Source: Plantago ovata (Eukaryota > Streptophyta > Magnoliopsida > Lamiales > Plantaginaceae). From it: a DNA stretch of 64,000 bases. The position numbers were made by a program, and so were the translations under genes. This document shows positions 36,575-47,290 of the stretch, in pieces; within the stretch, counting starts at the first letter, position 1; the number at the start of each line of letters is the position of its first letter. Under the pieces are notes generated by a model. That model was not told the origin of the DNA. It made no database searches and saw only the letters and a list, made by a program, of their open reading frames with translations. The DNA lies in NCBI GenBank assembly GCA_028274465.1, contig CM051456.1:7937545-8001544 (forward strand). Reading direction: 5' to 3'.

Positions 36575-39500
36575 TTATCTAATGCGGTTCAAGTGAGCAA
36601 ATGGCTCCGGATTTGCTTTAGGTGCAGGCTTAGCCACTTCAGGCGTTCCAAAAACATTCCAGAACCTAAGCGTTTCATCTCCTGCTGCAGATGCAACCGT
36701 GCATCCATCTGGACTCTGTTAACAACACACAAGGTCAGACAAATACTCAGACAAAGTTTACATAAAAACCAACAGAATCACTTATTATTCATTTGCAGTA
36801 AAATTTGTACCTGAGCCATGTAAAGAACCCTTGATGTATGGCCAGTGAGCTCAGCCATTTTAACCATTGAGGGATATTTCCAAAGAGTAAGCTGATTCTG
36901 GGTAAAGCCATGAGAGCTCAGCAGTTCACGCTCATTCTTGTTCCACAGAAGAGAGCAGACTTGTGATCCTGTATTTACCGAATTCAAGCAAGCACCAGTG
37001 TGTGTGTTCCAGAACTTAATGCAACCATCGCCTCCACCTCCACCTGAGGCTAACAAGTTACCCTGGAAAGGACACCAGGCCAGAGCCTTGACAGCAGCGG
37101 TATGGTCCTCGAGCCTGTGAAGCCATTGAGTTGGAGCCTGTGAAGAGGCCACAGATCTGTCCCATATGTGGAGGAGATTGTCATTACCACCACTGGCTAA
37201 CTGTTGGCCCGAAGGAGACCATTTGAGCCCACACACTTCCTGTTGATGTCCTTGGTAAGTTTCGACAATATTCGACCTTATTCTCACATCGTTGTTAATT
37301 ATCTGACCATCCATTCCCCCGGTAGTCAGAATGTGATTGTTCCAGTCCATAGCACCAACACGCGAAGAGTGGCCTCCCCTCAAAGTTCTTAGCTACATAC
37401 ATAACCAAACGAACCATAGAGTTAGTATCAGAAAGAGAAGCAGAAGAACATCACAGCTTATCTGGAGATAATAAGGGAACAAGACAGATTTGATGATGGT
37501 GAACCCAGTTCGTCCAAATCCGCTGCGTTATCTGTCTCTAGTTCGCGAGTTATCAACAGAGCTTTAGTAAATAGGCAGTATTATGTAGAAAGCGTGCTTT
37601 CCATATTGCACGACTTTTGTATATAGTTTTTTTTACTTCTTCAGTTTAATTATTGTTCTTCCCTTTTTGTATAAATATCTAGCTAGCACTTGAAACCTCT
37701 CTGTACAGAAAACTTGTTGGTAAATCAATACAACTAGCACATTATTTACTCTCTCTTGCAAATATGCTTTCGTTCCAATCTCGTCGATCCACTCCTGCTA
37801 CCATTTCTGAAATGGTATCAAAGCCAGGTTGCTAAGACCTGAGCTTCTGGTAGCATACTAAGGAGTGAGTAGATCGGTAGTTTGTTCGATTTTGTTCGAG
37901 TTTTTCCGGTTGTGTTGGTGATTCGCTTTTCCGAGCTCGGTTCAAGTTTTCCAGCTGTTTGCAAGTGTTTCGTGTGGTTGAATTCGGTTTTTTCATTTTG
38001 CAGCAAGCTCAGCTCATCAAATTTACCACTGGTTTGTTCGATTTTACTCAGATTTGCAGGTTTTATATTCGATTATAGTCAACGTACCTGTTTATCTGTT
38101 GATTGTGTTTGGTTACCTCGAAGAGTACTTTGCTTTTGAGGATTGTTTGGTGCTTGTTGATTTTGTGTGTTGTTGCTTATTTTGAGATTTGGTTGGTAAT
38201 TTGTTGATTGATTCCATCATGGTGAACATTGAGGATGATAGTTCTGGTGGATCTAAGGTTAGTAAGGATGGGAAGGTTGATGAAAGTGGTAAGGATACTC
38301 GTGTTAAGGAGGAGGATCCTACAGATCCAAATAGCATTTACTTTCTCAGTCCTAATGAGACTCTTATCTCTGGTGCATCTAAAGTTTTGTTGAATGGTGG
38401 TAATTTTCTGATCTGGAAGAGGGAGATGTTGCGTTCACTGTCCATTAAGAATAAAACTAGCTTTGTTGATGGTACTACTGTGATGCCAAAGTTAGATAGT
38501 CCTCTCTATAGGCACTGGACTAGGTGTAACAACATAGTTCTCTCATGGCTCTTGAGTTCTGTGACGGATGAAATCAAGTCTACGGTTGTTTTTGTTGATA
38601 AGGCTAATGAGCTATGGAATAAGATTTGTCAGAGATACTCTAGGCCAGATCAAACCAGAATTTATAGGATGCAGTTTGAGATTTACTCTAAGCAACAAGG
38701 AGAGTTAACTGTTGAACAGTACTATTCTCAATTGCAAGGTCAGTGGGAAGAGCTGAGATGTATAGGCCCATGCCTCCTTGTACTTGTGCAAAAGGTGTTC
38801 CTAATGTTGGGGAATGTGTGGCTTGTAATATGGAGGTTGATAGGATGTTTCTCTTCCTCATGGGATTGAATCCTGAATATCATCAGTTGAGGAGTCAGAT
38901 TGTGTCAAGGGTTCCACAACCTAATCTGGAAGAGGCTTTTAACATTGTGAGTACTGAAGAAAGTCAAAGGGCTATTTCAGCTGGTTCTTTGCATCAACCA
39001 GAGGTGGCTGCTACTTTCAATTCTAGTGTGATGAAAAGGAAGAACAGAGCTAATCTCTTCTGTGATCACTGTAAGACTAGTGGACATACTGAGGAGTCTT
39101 GCTACAGGTTGATAGGATATCCACCAGGCTTCAAGTTTCACAACAATAGTGAGAAGAAGTCCAATCAGTCTAAGAATGCACAGAACAATTATTCTCAGAA
39201 TCAGTTCACTCAGTTCAAGTCTAACCAGTATCAGAATGGCTCGCAATATAAGCAACCATCTCAGCAACAAAGGTTTCCCAACTCAAAGGGATTTGCTAAC
39301 CAGGTTATGGTGGACCAGTCTCAGTTTCCTAATTCCAAGGGTTTCAACAATCAGGTTATGATGGATTTTCCTGGTCAGTACAACCAGATGAAGGCACACA
39401 TGGCTCAGATGCAGCAGTTTATGAACATGGTTGACAAGTCTATGGTTCCAGCTCTTAACAATGGCAATAGCTCTCCTGGTTCCAGTGGCTCCAGAGATGC

Positions 39501-42500
39501 AGGGAGAATTCTCTTATGGTTCTTGATAACCCTCTCAGGAGAAGTTTGCAGGTATGAAATACATTTACTCTACTGTCATACATGCTCATAATATCATTTC
39601 TGGTCTTAGGAATCATTTTGTTATAGATACAGGAGCCACAGACCATGTCATATGATGAAAGATTGTTTACTTCACATGTTACTACTGAAACTGATGCTTG
39701 TGTGCAACTGCCTGATAGAACTGTTATACCTGTTACTAAAGTAGGTCATGTGAAAATAAGTGATCATTTTACTTTGGAAAATGTTATGTTTGTGCCTGAA
39801 TTTCAAGTTAATCTCATGTCTGTCAGTAAGATCACAGATGCTGGTGTTTTTCATGTTTTATTTACTCATGAGCATTGCTATCTCCAGGACATTTCTTCAG
39901 GGACAATGACTGGGCTAGGTAGAAGATACAAGTCTTTATTTGTCATGAAAGTTCCAGATAGAGTTCCTGCTACTGTGTCTACTTATACTTCTGCACATAG
40001 TGCTATTTTACATGTAACTCAGCATGATGACAGTTTACTTTGGCACAATAGGTTGGGTCACCCTTCTTTTGATAGAATAAAGCTCATAGATTCTTCTGTA
40101 GTTAAGTGTTCAGAACACAAAGATTGTACTGTTTGTTTGGAAGCTAAGATGAGAAAACTTGTTTTTCCTATTGGAACTCATATATCTGAAAATGTTTTGA
40201 CTTGGTTCACTTTGATGTTTGGGGACCATATGCTAAACCTAGTTTGAATGGGCATCATTACTTTCTCACTATTGTGGATGATCACAGTAGATTCACTTGG
40301 ATTCATTTGTTCAAACAAAAGCATGAAGTTAAACATATTATCAAGCATTTTCTTGCTATGGTTCTTACTGTGCATGGTAGGCAAGTTAAGATGATCAGAA
40401 CTGATAATGGTACAGAATTCAATGTGCATGATATTCTGTCTCCCTTGGGCATTATTCATCAACGCAGTTGTGCTTACACTCCACAACAAAATAGTGTTGT
40501 GGAAAGAAAGCATCAACATCTGCTGAATGTAGCTAGAGCCTTATTGTTTCAATCTTCTTTAGATTTGAAATTTTGGGGTGATGCAGTTCTTACTGCAGCT
40601 CATCTTATCAATAGAATGCCTGCTCTAATTCTTGATAAGAAATCTCCTTATTTGCTCTTATATGGAGAAGAACCTGATTATGCACATTTGCGCACTTTTG
40701 GATGTTTATGTTATGTTCTTACTCCTGCAGTTCATAGGAACAAGTTTTCTCCTAGAAGTGAACCTTGTGTGTTTATTGGTTATCCACCTCATATCAAAGG
40801 ATATAAGGTCTATAATCTTAAAACACACAAAGTTTCTATTTCTAGAGATGTAAAATTTTTGGAGTTTCATTTTCCTTACAAAGACACTCATGTGTTACCT
40901 GGTTCTGGAGATTTTCATCTCAGTACTCAGGATATGGATTTTCTTTTTCCTCCTGTTACAGATGATATGACTGCTAAAGCATCATCACCTGAAGTTTCTT
41001 CTTCTTTACCTGATGCTAGTACACAGGATATTACTTTCACTCCTTCTCCTGACTCTTCTTTATCTATGCCTTTGCAGTCTTCATCTTCTACTCCTCTATC
41101 TTCTCATTCTTCATCTTCTTCCTTATCTTCTTCTCCTCTTATTCCCATTCCTATGGGTTCTTTGTCACCTTCACCTGTCTCTATTTCTTCTCCTCCTCCT
41201 CTGAGGAAGTCTGTTAGAGAGAGACAGCCTAATGTTAGGATGAAGGACTATTATTGTAACTTTATCATAATCAGGTTATATCTACTCCTCATAGTAGGTA
41301 TCCTCTTTGTAATTTCATTGCTTATTCTCATGTTCCTCTTGCTCAGAAGTCTTATGCTCTGAATCTCATGATTCACTCAGAGCCTAAGTCTTATAAAGAG
41401 GCTGTTCTTTCACCTCATTGGCAGGAAGCTATGAATGCTGAATTGTCAGCTCTTCAGAACAATCATACTTGGACTGAAGTTTTACTTCCTTCTGGTCACA
41501 CTCCTATAGGTTGTAAATATGTCTATAAGACCAAGCTTAAATCAGATGGGTCTTTAGATAAATATAAAGTCCGTTTGGTTGCTAAAGGTTATTCTCAACA
41601 GTTTGGTCATGATTATAATGAAACATTTAGTCCTGTGGCTAAATTGACTACTGTGAGAACTTTTCTAGCTTTAGTTGCTTCTTACAATTGGCCTTGTGAG
41701 CAGATGGATGTTGCTAATGCATTCCTTAATGGTGACTTGGATGAAGAAATTTACATGGAAGCTCCACCTGGCTACTTGTTTCAGGGGGAGTTAGCCAGTA
41801 AAGCTTCTTCTAAGCCTGTACTTAAGTTACAGAAGTCTCTTTATGGGTTGAAACAAGCATCCAGGCAATGGAATTTGAAATTTACTGAGATTTTGGTTTC
41901 TTTAGGTTTTGTGCAGTCTATTGCAGATTACTCTATGTTCACAAAGCATCATGGAAATCATTTTGTTGCATTACTTGTGTATGTAGATGACATAATTTTG
42001 ACTGGTACTTCTATGGATGAAATTTCTGCTGTCAAATCATCTTTACATTCACAGTTTAAGATTAGAGATCTTGGAGAGGTTAAATACTTTCTTGGTTTAG
42101 AGATTTCAAGAACTTCTAAAGGTCTTCATCTCTGTCAAAGAAAGTATACCTTAGAGATCTTAAGTGAAACAGGTCTTACAGATTGTAAGCCTGTGGTTAC
42201 CCCTATGGAGTTGAATCTCAAGCTATGGCTTGAAGAAGAATCAACTGGGGAGTTACTTCTTGACTCTACAACCTATAGAAAGCTTGTGGGCAAGTTGATA
42301 TATTTAAACATTACAAGGCCAGACATATCTTTTACAGTTGGAGTTTTAAGCCAGTTTATGGATAAACCCACTAGAACACACATGACTGCAGCCTTAAGAG
42401 TTGTTAAGTACCTGAAGAATTCACCTGGTCAAGGTTACTGTTCTCTTCAGGTAGTGTTCTGAATCTTGTGGCCTTTTGTGACTCTGATTGGGCTTCTTGT

Positions 42501-44413
42501 CCATTTACTAGGAGATCAACTACAGGTTACTGTATCTTCTTAGGAAATTCTCTCATTAGTTGGAAAAGTAAGAAGCAAGCTACTGTTAGCAAGTCTTCTT
42601 CTGAAGCTGAATATAGAGCGCTTTCTTACACAACTAGTGAGATAGTTTGGCTTATATCTTTGTTGAAGGATTTGAATATTGTTCAAAAGCATCCGGTTAC
42701 CTTACATTGTGACAACCAGTCTGCTATATACCTCACGAAAAATCCAGTTTTCCATGAGAGGACAAAGCATTTGGAAATTGATTGTCATTATGTAAGGGAA
42801 AGGTGCTAGCTAAAGTTGTAAATGTTGTATATATACCAGGCAAGCAGCAGCTTGCAGATTTGTTTACAAAAGCGCTTCCAAGTGATCAAATGCATTATCT
42901 TCTCTCCAAGATGTGCATAATTGACATATATGCACCTCTTGAGGGGGAGTATCAGAAAGAGAAGCAGAAGAACATCACAGCTTATCTGGAGATAATAAGG
43001 GAACAAGACAGATTTGATGATGGTGAACCCAGTTCGTCCAAATCCGCTGCGTTATCTGTCTCTAGTTCGCGAGTTATCAACAGAGCTTTAGTAAATAGGC
43101 AGTATTATGTAGAAAGCGTGCTTTCCATATTGCACGACTTTTGTATATAGTTTTTTTTACTTCTTCAGTTTAATTATTGTTCTTCCCTTTTTGTATAAAT
43201 ATCTAGCTAGCACTTGAAACCTCTCTGTACAGAAAACTTGTTGGTAAATCAATACAACTAGCACATTATTTACTCTCTCTTGCAAATATGCTTTCGTTCC
43301 AATCTCGTCGATCCACTCCTGCTACCATTTCTGAAAGTTAGTCAACATCGATCGGATTGATGAAAAGTAAAGAAAGTAGTAGTTTTTCTCTCACTCACCA
43401 ATCTATTAGATGCAGAATCCCAGAGCTGAACCTCAGAGTTGTTCATACCGACAGCAATATGCTTGCCATCAGGAGCCCATTTAACACTGGTAACCGGACC
43501 GGCCTCATCGTCAACAGTAACAAGTTCTGAGGTAGATCCAGTAGAAGCATCCCACAAGTAGACTGTGCTACCAAGAGCAATGGAAAGAACGTTGGTGCTT
43601 CCCCAATCTAACAAGTTCAAATAGTAGTCATCTACAAGATCAGGTGCATCTAATGTCCTCTCTGAAGTCTGCATACAGTCCAACGAAATATCAAATTTAG
43701 TGAACAACTACATTGGAATTAAACGAATATCAAAAGAACTACTATTAAGAAGAGAAGTGGAGCACCCACCTGAGGAATGTGACGGCGAGGCTTGACGGCC
43801 TTCGCTTGGTGAGAAGCCAAGGGAAGGTCACTGGGCAATGATTCGACTGCAGTTGGGGGCTTGTTCCTGAAAGCAAGAATGCGAGTCTTGCTGTTGATGT
43901 TGAAGGTCTCGGCAAGCTGCTTCCTGTATGCCTCTCTTGCGGGAGAAGAAGCGCTGCTAACAGACGGGTTTTCCTTACCTGTTCTCCTGTCTGTGATCAT
44001 GGAGTTGGCGTAATCGAAGTCCATTGCTGATCTGTTGGGTATGAATCGATCCAGCTGCGCGAAACAAGACATAAGGTTAGATTTTATTCCCAGAAATCGG
44101 AATCAAAATACAGTAATCAGCATTAAAAGGCTACTAATACATAAAAGCTACATTTCATTGATTCATACAAGTACCACCCAATCAAGATAAGTAAAGGCTC
44201 ATTTGTTATGAAAATAGTAATTCTACAACCCTCCTAAAAGCTCGAACTAATGGGGATGTGGGGAATCTAAATCGTTTATATTAATTCTCCAATACAATAA
44301 AGACTTACATTGTCCTTGGAACTTTTTCTGGTCAAAAGCATTTGTTCTTGAAGGGGGAATCTAGATAGACCATTCTTGGTAGATGATGATTTGTTCATTC
44401 CTCCTGTTTCCAT
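36575..44413 (-). CDS. CDC20: CDC20 WD40 activator of the anaphase-promoting complex
   Basis: Five exons join in phase: 44309-44413, 43770-44054, 43399-43668, 36811-37392, 36575-36715, for 460 residues, the usual plant CDC20 length. Visible are the C-box DRFIPNR (37-43), a KEN box (62-64), the TRILAF segment, seven WD40 repeats (for example [44 protein letters not shown]) and the C-terminal Ile-Arg tail. CDC20 binds and activates APC/C and recruits mitotic cyclins and securin for ubiquitination. Intron 3 is 6,006 bp because a copia element has inserted; without it and one target copy the intron is 90 bp. The splice sites are intact, so the protein is unchanged if the intron is removed. Promoter features are a TATA-like TATATAAA near 44667-44674, a (CT)n leader, and a mitosis-specific MSA-like site. 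Confidence 0.95.
37421..37425. repeat. Target-site duplication GTTAG, left
   Basis: GTTAG directly abuts the 5' LTR and is repeated at 43337-43341 directly after the 3' LTR. This fixes the element ends. Confidence 0.93.
37426..37812 (+). repeat. 5' LTR of the copia element
   Basis: 387 bp, starts TATCAGAAAG and ends TTTCTGAAA just before the primer-binding site. The first and last ten bases are imperfect inverted repeats (8 of 10). It contains a TATAAATA promoter element. Confidence 0.92.
38219..42949 (+). pseudogene. Copia gag-pol reading frame, interrupted by small frameshifts
   Basis: Gag begins at the ATG at 38219 ([11 protein letters not shown]) with a UBN2-type domain ([12 protein letters not shown]...) and a zinc knuckle [14 protein letters not shown] near 39060. 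The protease motif DTGAT is at about 39625. Integrase has the His/Cys zinc region (HNRLGH...CTVCLEAK) near 40050-40150 and the D-D-E core ([22 protein letters not shown]). Reverse transcriptase is uninterrupted from 41368 to 42435 with YVDD near 41980. RNase H has [15 protein letters not shown] and DNQSAIYL. Frame breaks fall near 38756, 39544, 39645, 40196, 41266, 42434 and 42801. At least five are consistent with loss of one base, and one with loss of two. No large deletion or nonsense cluster is seen. Confidence 0.88.
42950..43336 (+). repeat. 3' LTR of the copia element
   Basis: 387 bp; no difference from the 5' LTR was found by eye. It follows the polypurine tract directly and is followed by the GTTAG duplication. 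Confidence 0.92.
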
Positions 44414-44555
44414 AAAGTTAGCACAAAACAAACAAAACAAAACACAATAGAAAAACAGAGCAAATGGTGTATAAAACTGATGAGCCTGCAAAAAAGAGAT
44501 TAGAGACACACAAACAAACAGGATGTATAAACGAAAAAGTATATGAATCCCGCGA

Positions 44556-44584
44556 AAGAAAGAGAGAGAGAGAGAGAGAGAGAG
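44556..44584. repeat. (GA)n microsatellite in the CDC20 leader
   Basis: An uninterrupted GA run, (CT)n in the sense of the gene, about 145-170 bp before the CDC20 ATG. A (GAATT)n pentanucleotide run follows at 44638-44662. Confidence 0.85.
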
Positions 44585-44666
44585 CAGCGATTGGATGACT
44601 GTGATAGCTTAATTGAAGAACTGAATGGAGCTTGTGAGTTGAATTGAATTGAATTGAATTGAGGAG

Positions 44667-44747
44667 TTTATATAGATAACAGATTGGGGATTAATTAGGG
44701 TTTAATATATGTCAATAACGGCAATGTTTCTTGAAATGACCGTTCAA
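44667..44747 (-). promoter_or_regulatory. CDC20 core promoter: TATA-like box and MSA-like element
   Basis: On the minus strand TATATAAA lies at 44667-44674, and TTGAACGGTCA lies at 44737-44747. The latter contains the AACGG core of the M-specific activator element bound by three-repeat MYBs in G2/M-expressed plant genes. A second AACGG (ATAACGGCAA, plus strand) is at 44714-44724. The position about 325 bp upstream of the ATG suits mitotic expression of CDC20. Function is inferred. Confidence 0.55.
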
Positions 44748-44989
44748 ATGTGCTCTGACTGAATTGCCCCCGTTGCGGCTGCCAAAAATATCGACGTGCA
44801 ATAGAAAAAATGGATTTTCTTTTTAGGGAGCTTTTCCCTTTATTTAGTCAACAATTCATTTACCACTTAATTATCAACTTAATTAATTATTGGTAGTTCC
44901 TTAATTTATTCATATTTTTTAAGGATACAAATACACAATATTAACTTATTAATTGGTTTAGAAATATGAAAAATTATAATTATAAGAGA

Positions 44990-45350
44990 CTAGAATTTAT
45001 GCAGCACACGTCGCGTGTTGTTGCGTGCCTGCGTGCTATATATGGAATGAAAATTTTACAAATAATATATTGAAATGTATTGGGTAATAAGAATATTGAA
45101 TAGAAAATATACTATCTAATAATTATCAACTAACTAATTGAGTAATTGAAATTAATAGAAACAATGTCCTATAAATGTATATAATTTTTGTTGTCATGCA
45201 ATGAATAATTTTGAATTAAACGATATTTGACAGACGAAAAGTATTTCTCTGATGAGTTAAGAACCATCTAATACAACTGTATGCTATTAAAACATCAGCT
45301 TTAGCATGTTGATTGATGTTCTTCATCAGTTGAATATACTATCATGTAAT
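44990..45350 (-). mobile_element. Helitron-like non-autonomous element, copy B
   Basis: In reverse orientation this matches 9075-9452 through shared phrases such as GATGGTTCTTAACTCAT, ATACTTTTCGT.TGTC, ATATACATTTATA and TTACTCAATTAGTT. Its 3' end has a hairpin ACACG-CGA-CGTGT, then 12 bp and CTAG followed by T. No coding sequence. Confidence 0.6.
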
Positions 45351-46759
45351 TATCTCTTGCCATTTTGATTCATCGATGCCTTAATTTTGTTATGTCGATG
45401 TCGCATACTCCTATTATTATATAATGAAAAGGGGATTGCATAAATAGTTGATGGATGGATCTCTACATGAAGCTAAAACCAATTCAACAAAATTGATGAA
45501 AATATTAAATCCTAAAATTTAGTTCAATGATTGGGTAATTTAGTTCGAACCCCACACATAGTACTTAAGATTGACACATGTACGCACCAAATTGAATTGA
45601 GTAAATATGACTAACGGATTAAATTCAAATTGAAATTAAATCAACAAATTTAATGACTACTCCAAATTTTTTCACTGTTAGGTTATATATAAACTACTAT
45701 TAATAACTTTCATTACATGAATATAATTTAAATTAATATAAATATAAATAAGTTGAATTATATCATTGAAAACGTTAATTATTTTGGAAAATTATAAATT
45801 AATCACACTTTCGATAATAGTTATATTAAATTAGTCTAATACAATTTAGTCAAATAATTACTTCAAATTAGTTATTCTATTATTAAATGTTAGCATAAAT
45901 GTGATTAACCATACTTCTAAATTATCTTCAAATCCCCACTTATCTTACCTATATTCTCTTAATGAGTCAAATAATGGTACACATTAACCAAGCATCATCA
46001 TTGCATATCAATTTTAATTTTCATTAAAATTATTCAGTATCGTATTTTATTTCTTCTATGACTTTGGTCATCGACTTATAGGATACACATTTTTTTGTAA
46101 TTCTTTCCCTTTTCGCAAGGTTTCTTGGATTTGAAGATTCTTGAAGATATCGCTATATATTCTTGATTCCTGAAAGAAATGTTGAGGAAATGATGCTTAT
46201 ATATCACTATATTCTTGATTCTTGAAAGAAGATGCTTGCGAAATTAGCTAACGAAAAATAGTGAATGATTAGGAAATAAGCTAATGAAAAATGAGCGTGA
46301 ACCTACTACATACAAATTCATAAACCCGGGTCCTTGCTAATCAGAATCAACAATCAAATTAGAACTGAGACTAAACTTTAATATATGAATGATGATTGAG
46401 TAGATGGGTACTTGGTTTGCTTAATTCGTCTATTCTTGTAATTGGTTAGACAAGTTTTTTTCTTCTTTTTTTCCCCCTTTTATTGGTTTGAAACTTTGAA
46501 TGATAAGATGCTTGAGTTTTATTATTTCTTATATCTAATAGTAGAGAGATTTTAAGTCAGAATAAGATAACAAATCATCTAAAAACTAGGAATCTACTAA
46601 AAGATATCAGATTTTCATAGATTTTAGGTAGGTTAATACAGTCACTATATATTTTAATGACTATATATGTAGGAAATTTTTCATGTATAACTAATGTGTA
46701 GGAAAATATTGGGATTATGATGTAATTAATCCATTTTTCTAGTATTATAAATTAGCACA
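45351..46759. other. AT-rich intergenic DNA
   Basis: No gene or clear transposon structure. Short direct repeats such as ATATATTCTTGATTC.TGAAAGAA occur near 46152 and 46207. Confidence 0.4.
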
Positions 46760-47290
46760 ACTTTAAAATGATAAAACGTAAGTGCTAACGAAGATCCCTG
46801 CCTATTTCATCTTGAAATTAATAATATCATATACAATTTATTATTTTTAAAATTAACATTTTTTCGAATTGATCACTAAAAAACAAGTGTATGGCAGTAC
46901 AACGTATGTACTAACGAACAACACTAAAGTATTAATTTCTTATTTATTATGTTTAAAATGGAGTGATATTAATCAGATGTACAATTAAAAAAAAAAAAAA
47001 AAGCTAAAATGTATGGAAGTGCGACGTTTGTACTAATTAATGAACAACGTTGTCTATTTTATTGTGAATTAATGGCATATACCATTTATTGTTAATGTCA
47101 TTTATTGTTTTCTAAGTGGAACGATATTAGTCATATTTAACATAAAATAAATAATTAATACAATAAAATAAAATATACGGTAGTACACCCTCTGTACGAC
47201 TATTTATTCTACCTTGAAATAATATCATATACAAATTATTATTAACTCAATATTTATTATTTTCAAAATGGAATGATATTAGACAGATTT
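46760..47290. repeat. Degenerate tandem repeat, unit about 120-160 bp
   Basis: Three to four diverged copies of a unit containing GTATGGCAGTACAACGTATG...TACTAACGAACAAC and then ATTTAAAATGGAGTGATATTA. Anchors are near 46770, 46891, 47012 and 47175. It is AT-rich, noncoding and resembles a decayed minisatellite. Confidence 0.6.

Larger units (their letters stand above)
37426..43336 (+). mobile_element. Ty1/copia LTR retrotransposon in CDC20 intron 3 (antisense to host)
   Basis: A 5,911-bp element with 387-bp LTRs (37426-37812 and 42950-43336) that I read as identical, GTTAG target duplications, a primer-binding site TGGTATCAAAGC (37813-37824, initiator-Met tRNA type) and a polypurine tract GAGGGGGAG (42941-42949). 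Gag-protease-integrase-RT-RNase H lie in copia order between them. LTR ends are TATCAG...CTGAAA rather than TG...CA, confirmed by the target duplication, the primer site and the purine tract. The polyprotein frame is interrupted about seven times by small length changes, so this copy should not be autonomous. The LTR has a TATAAATA box (about 37670). It is oriented opposite to CDC20. Confidence 0.95.
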
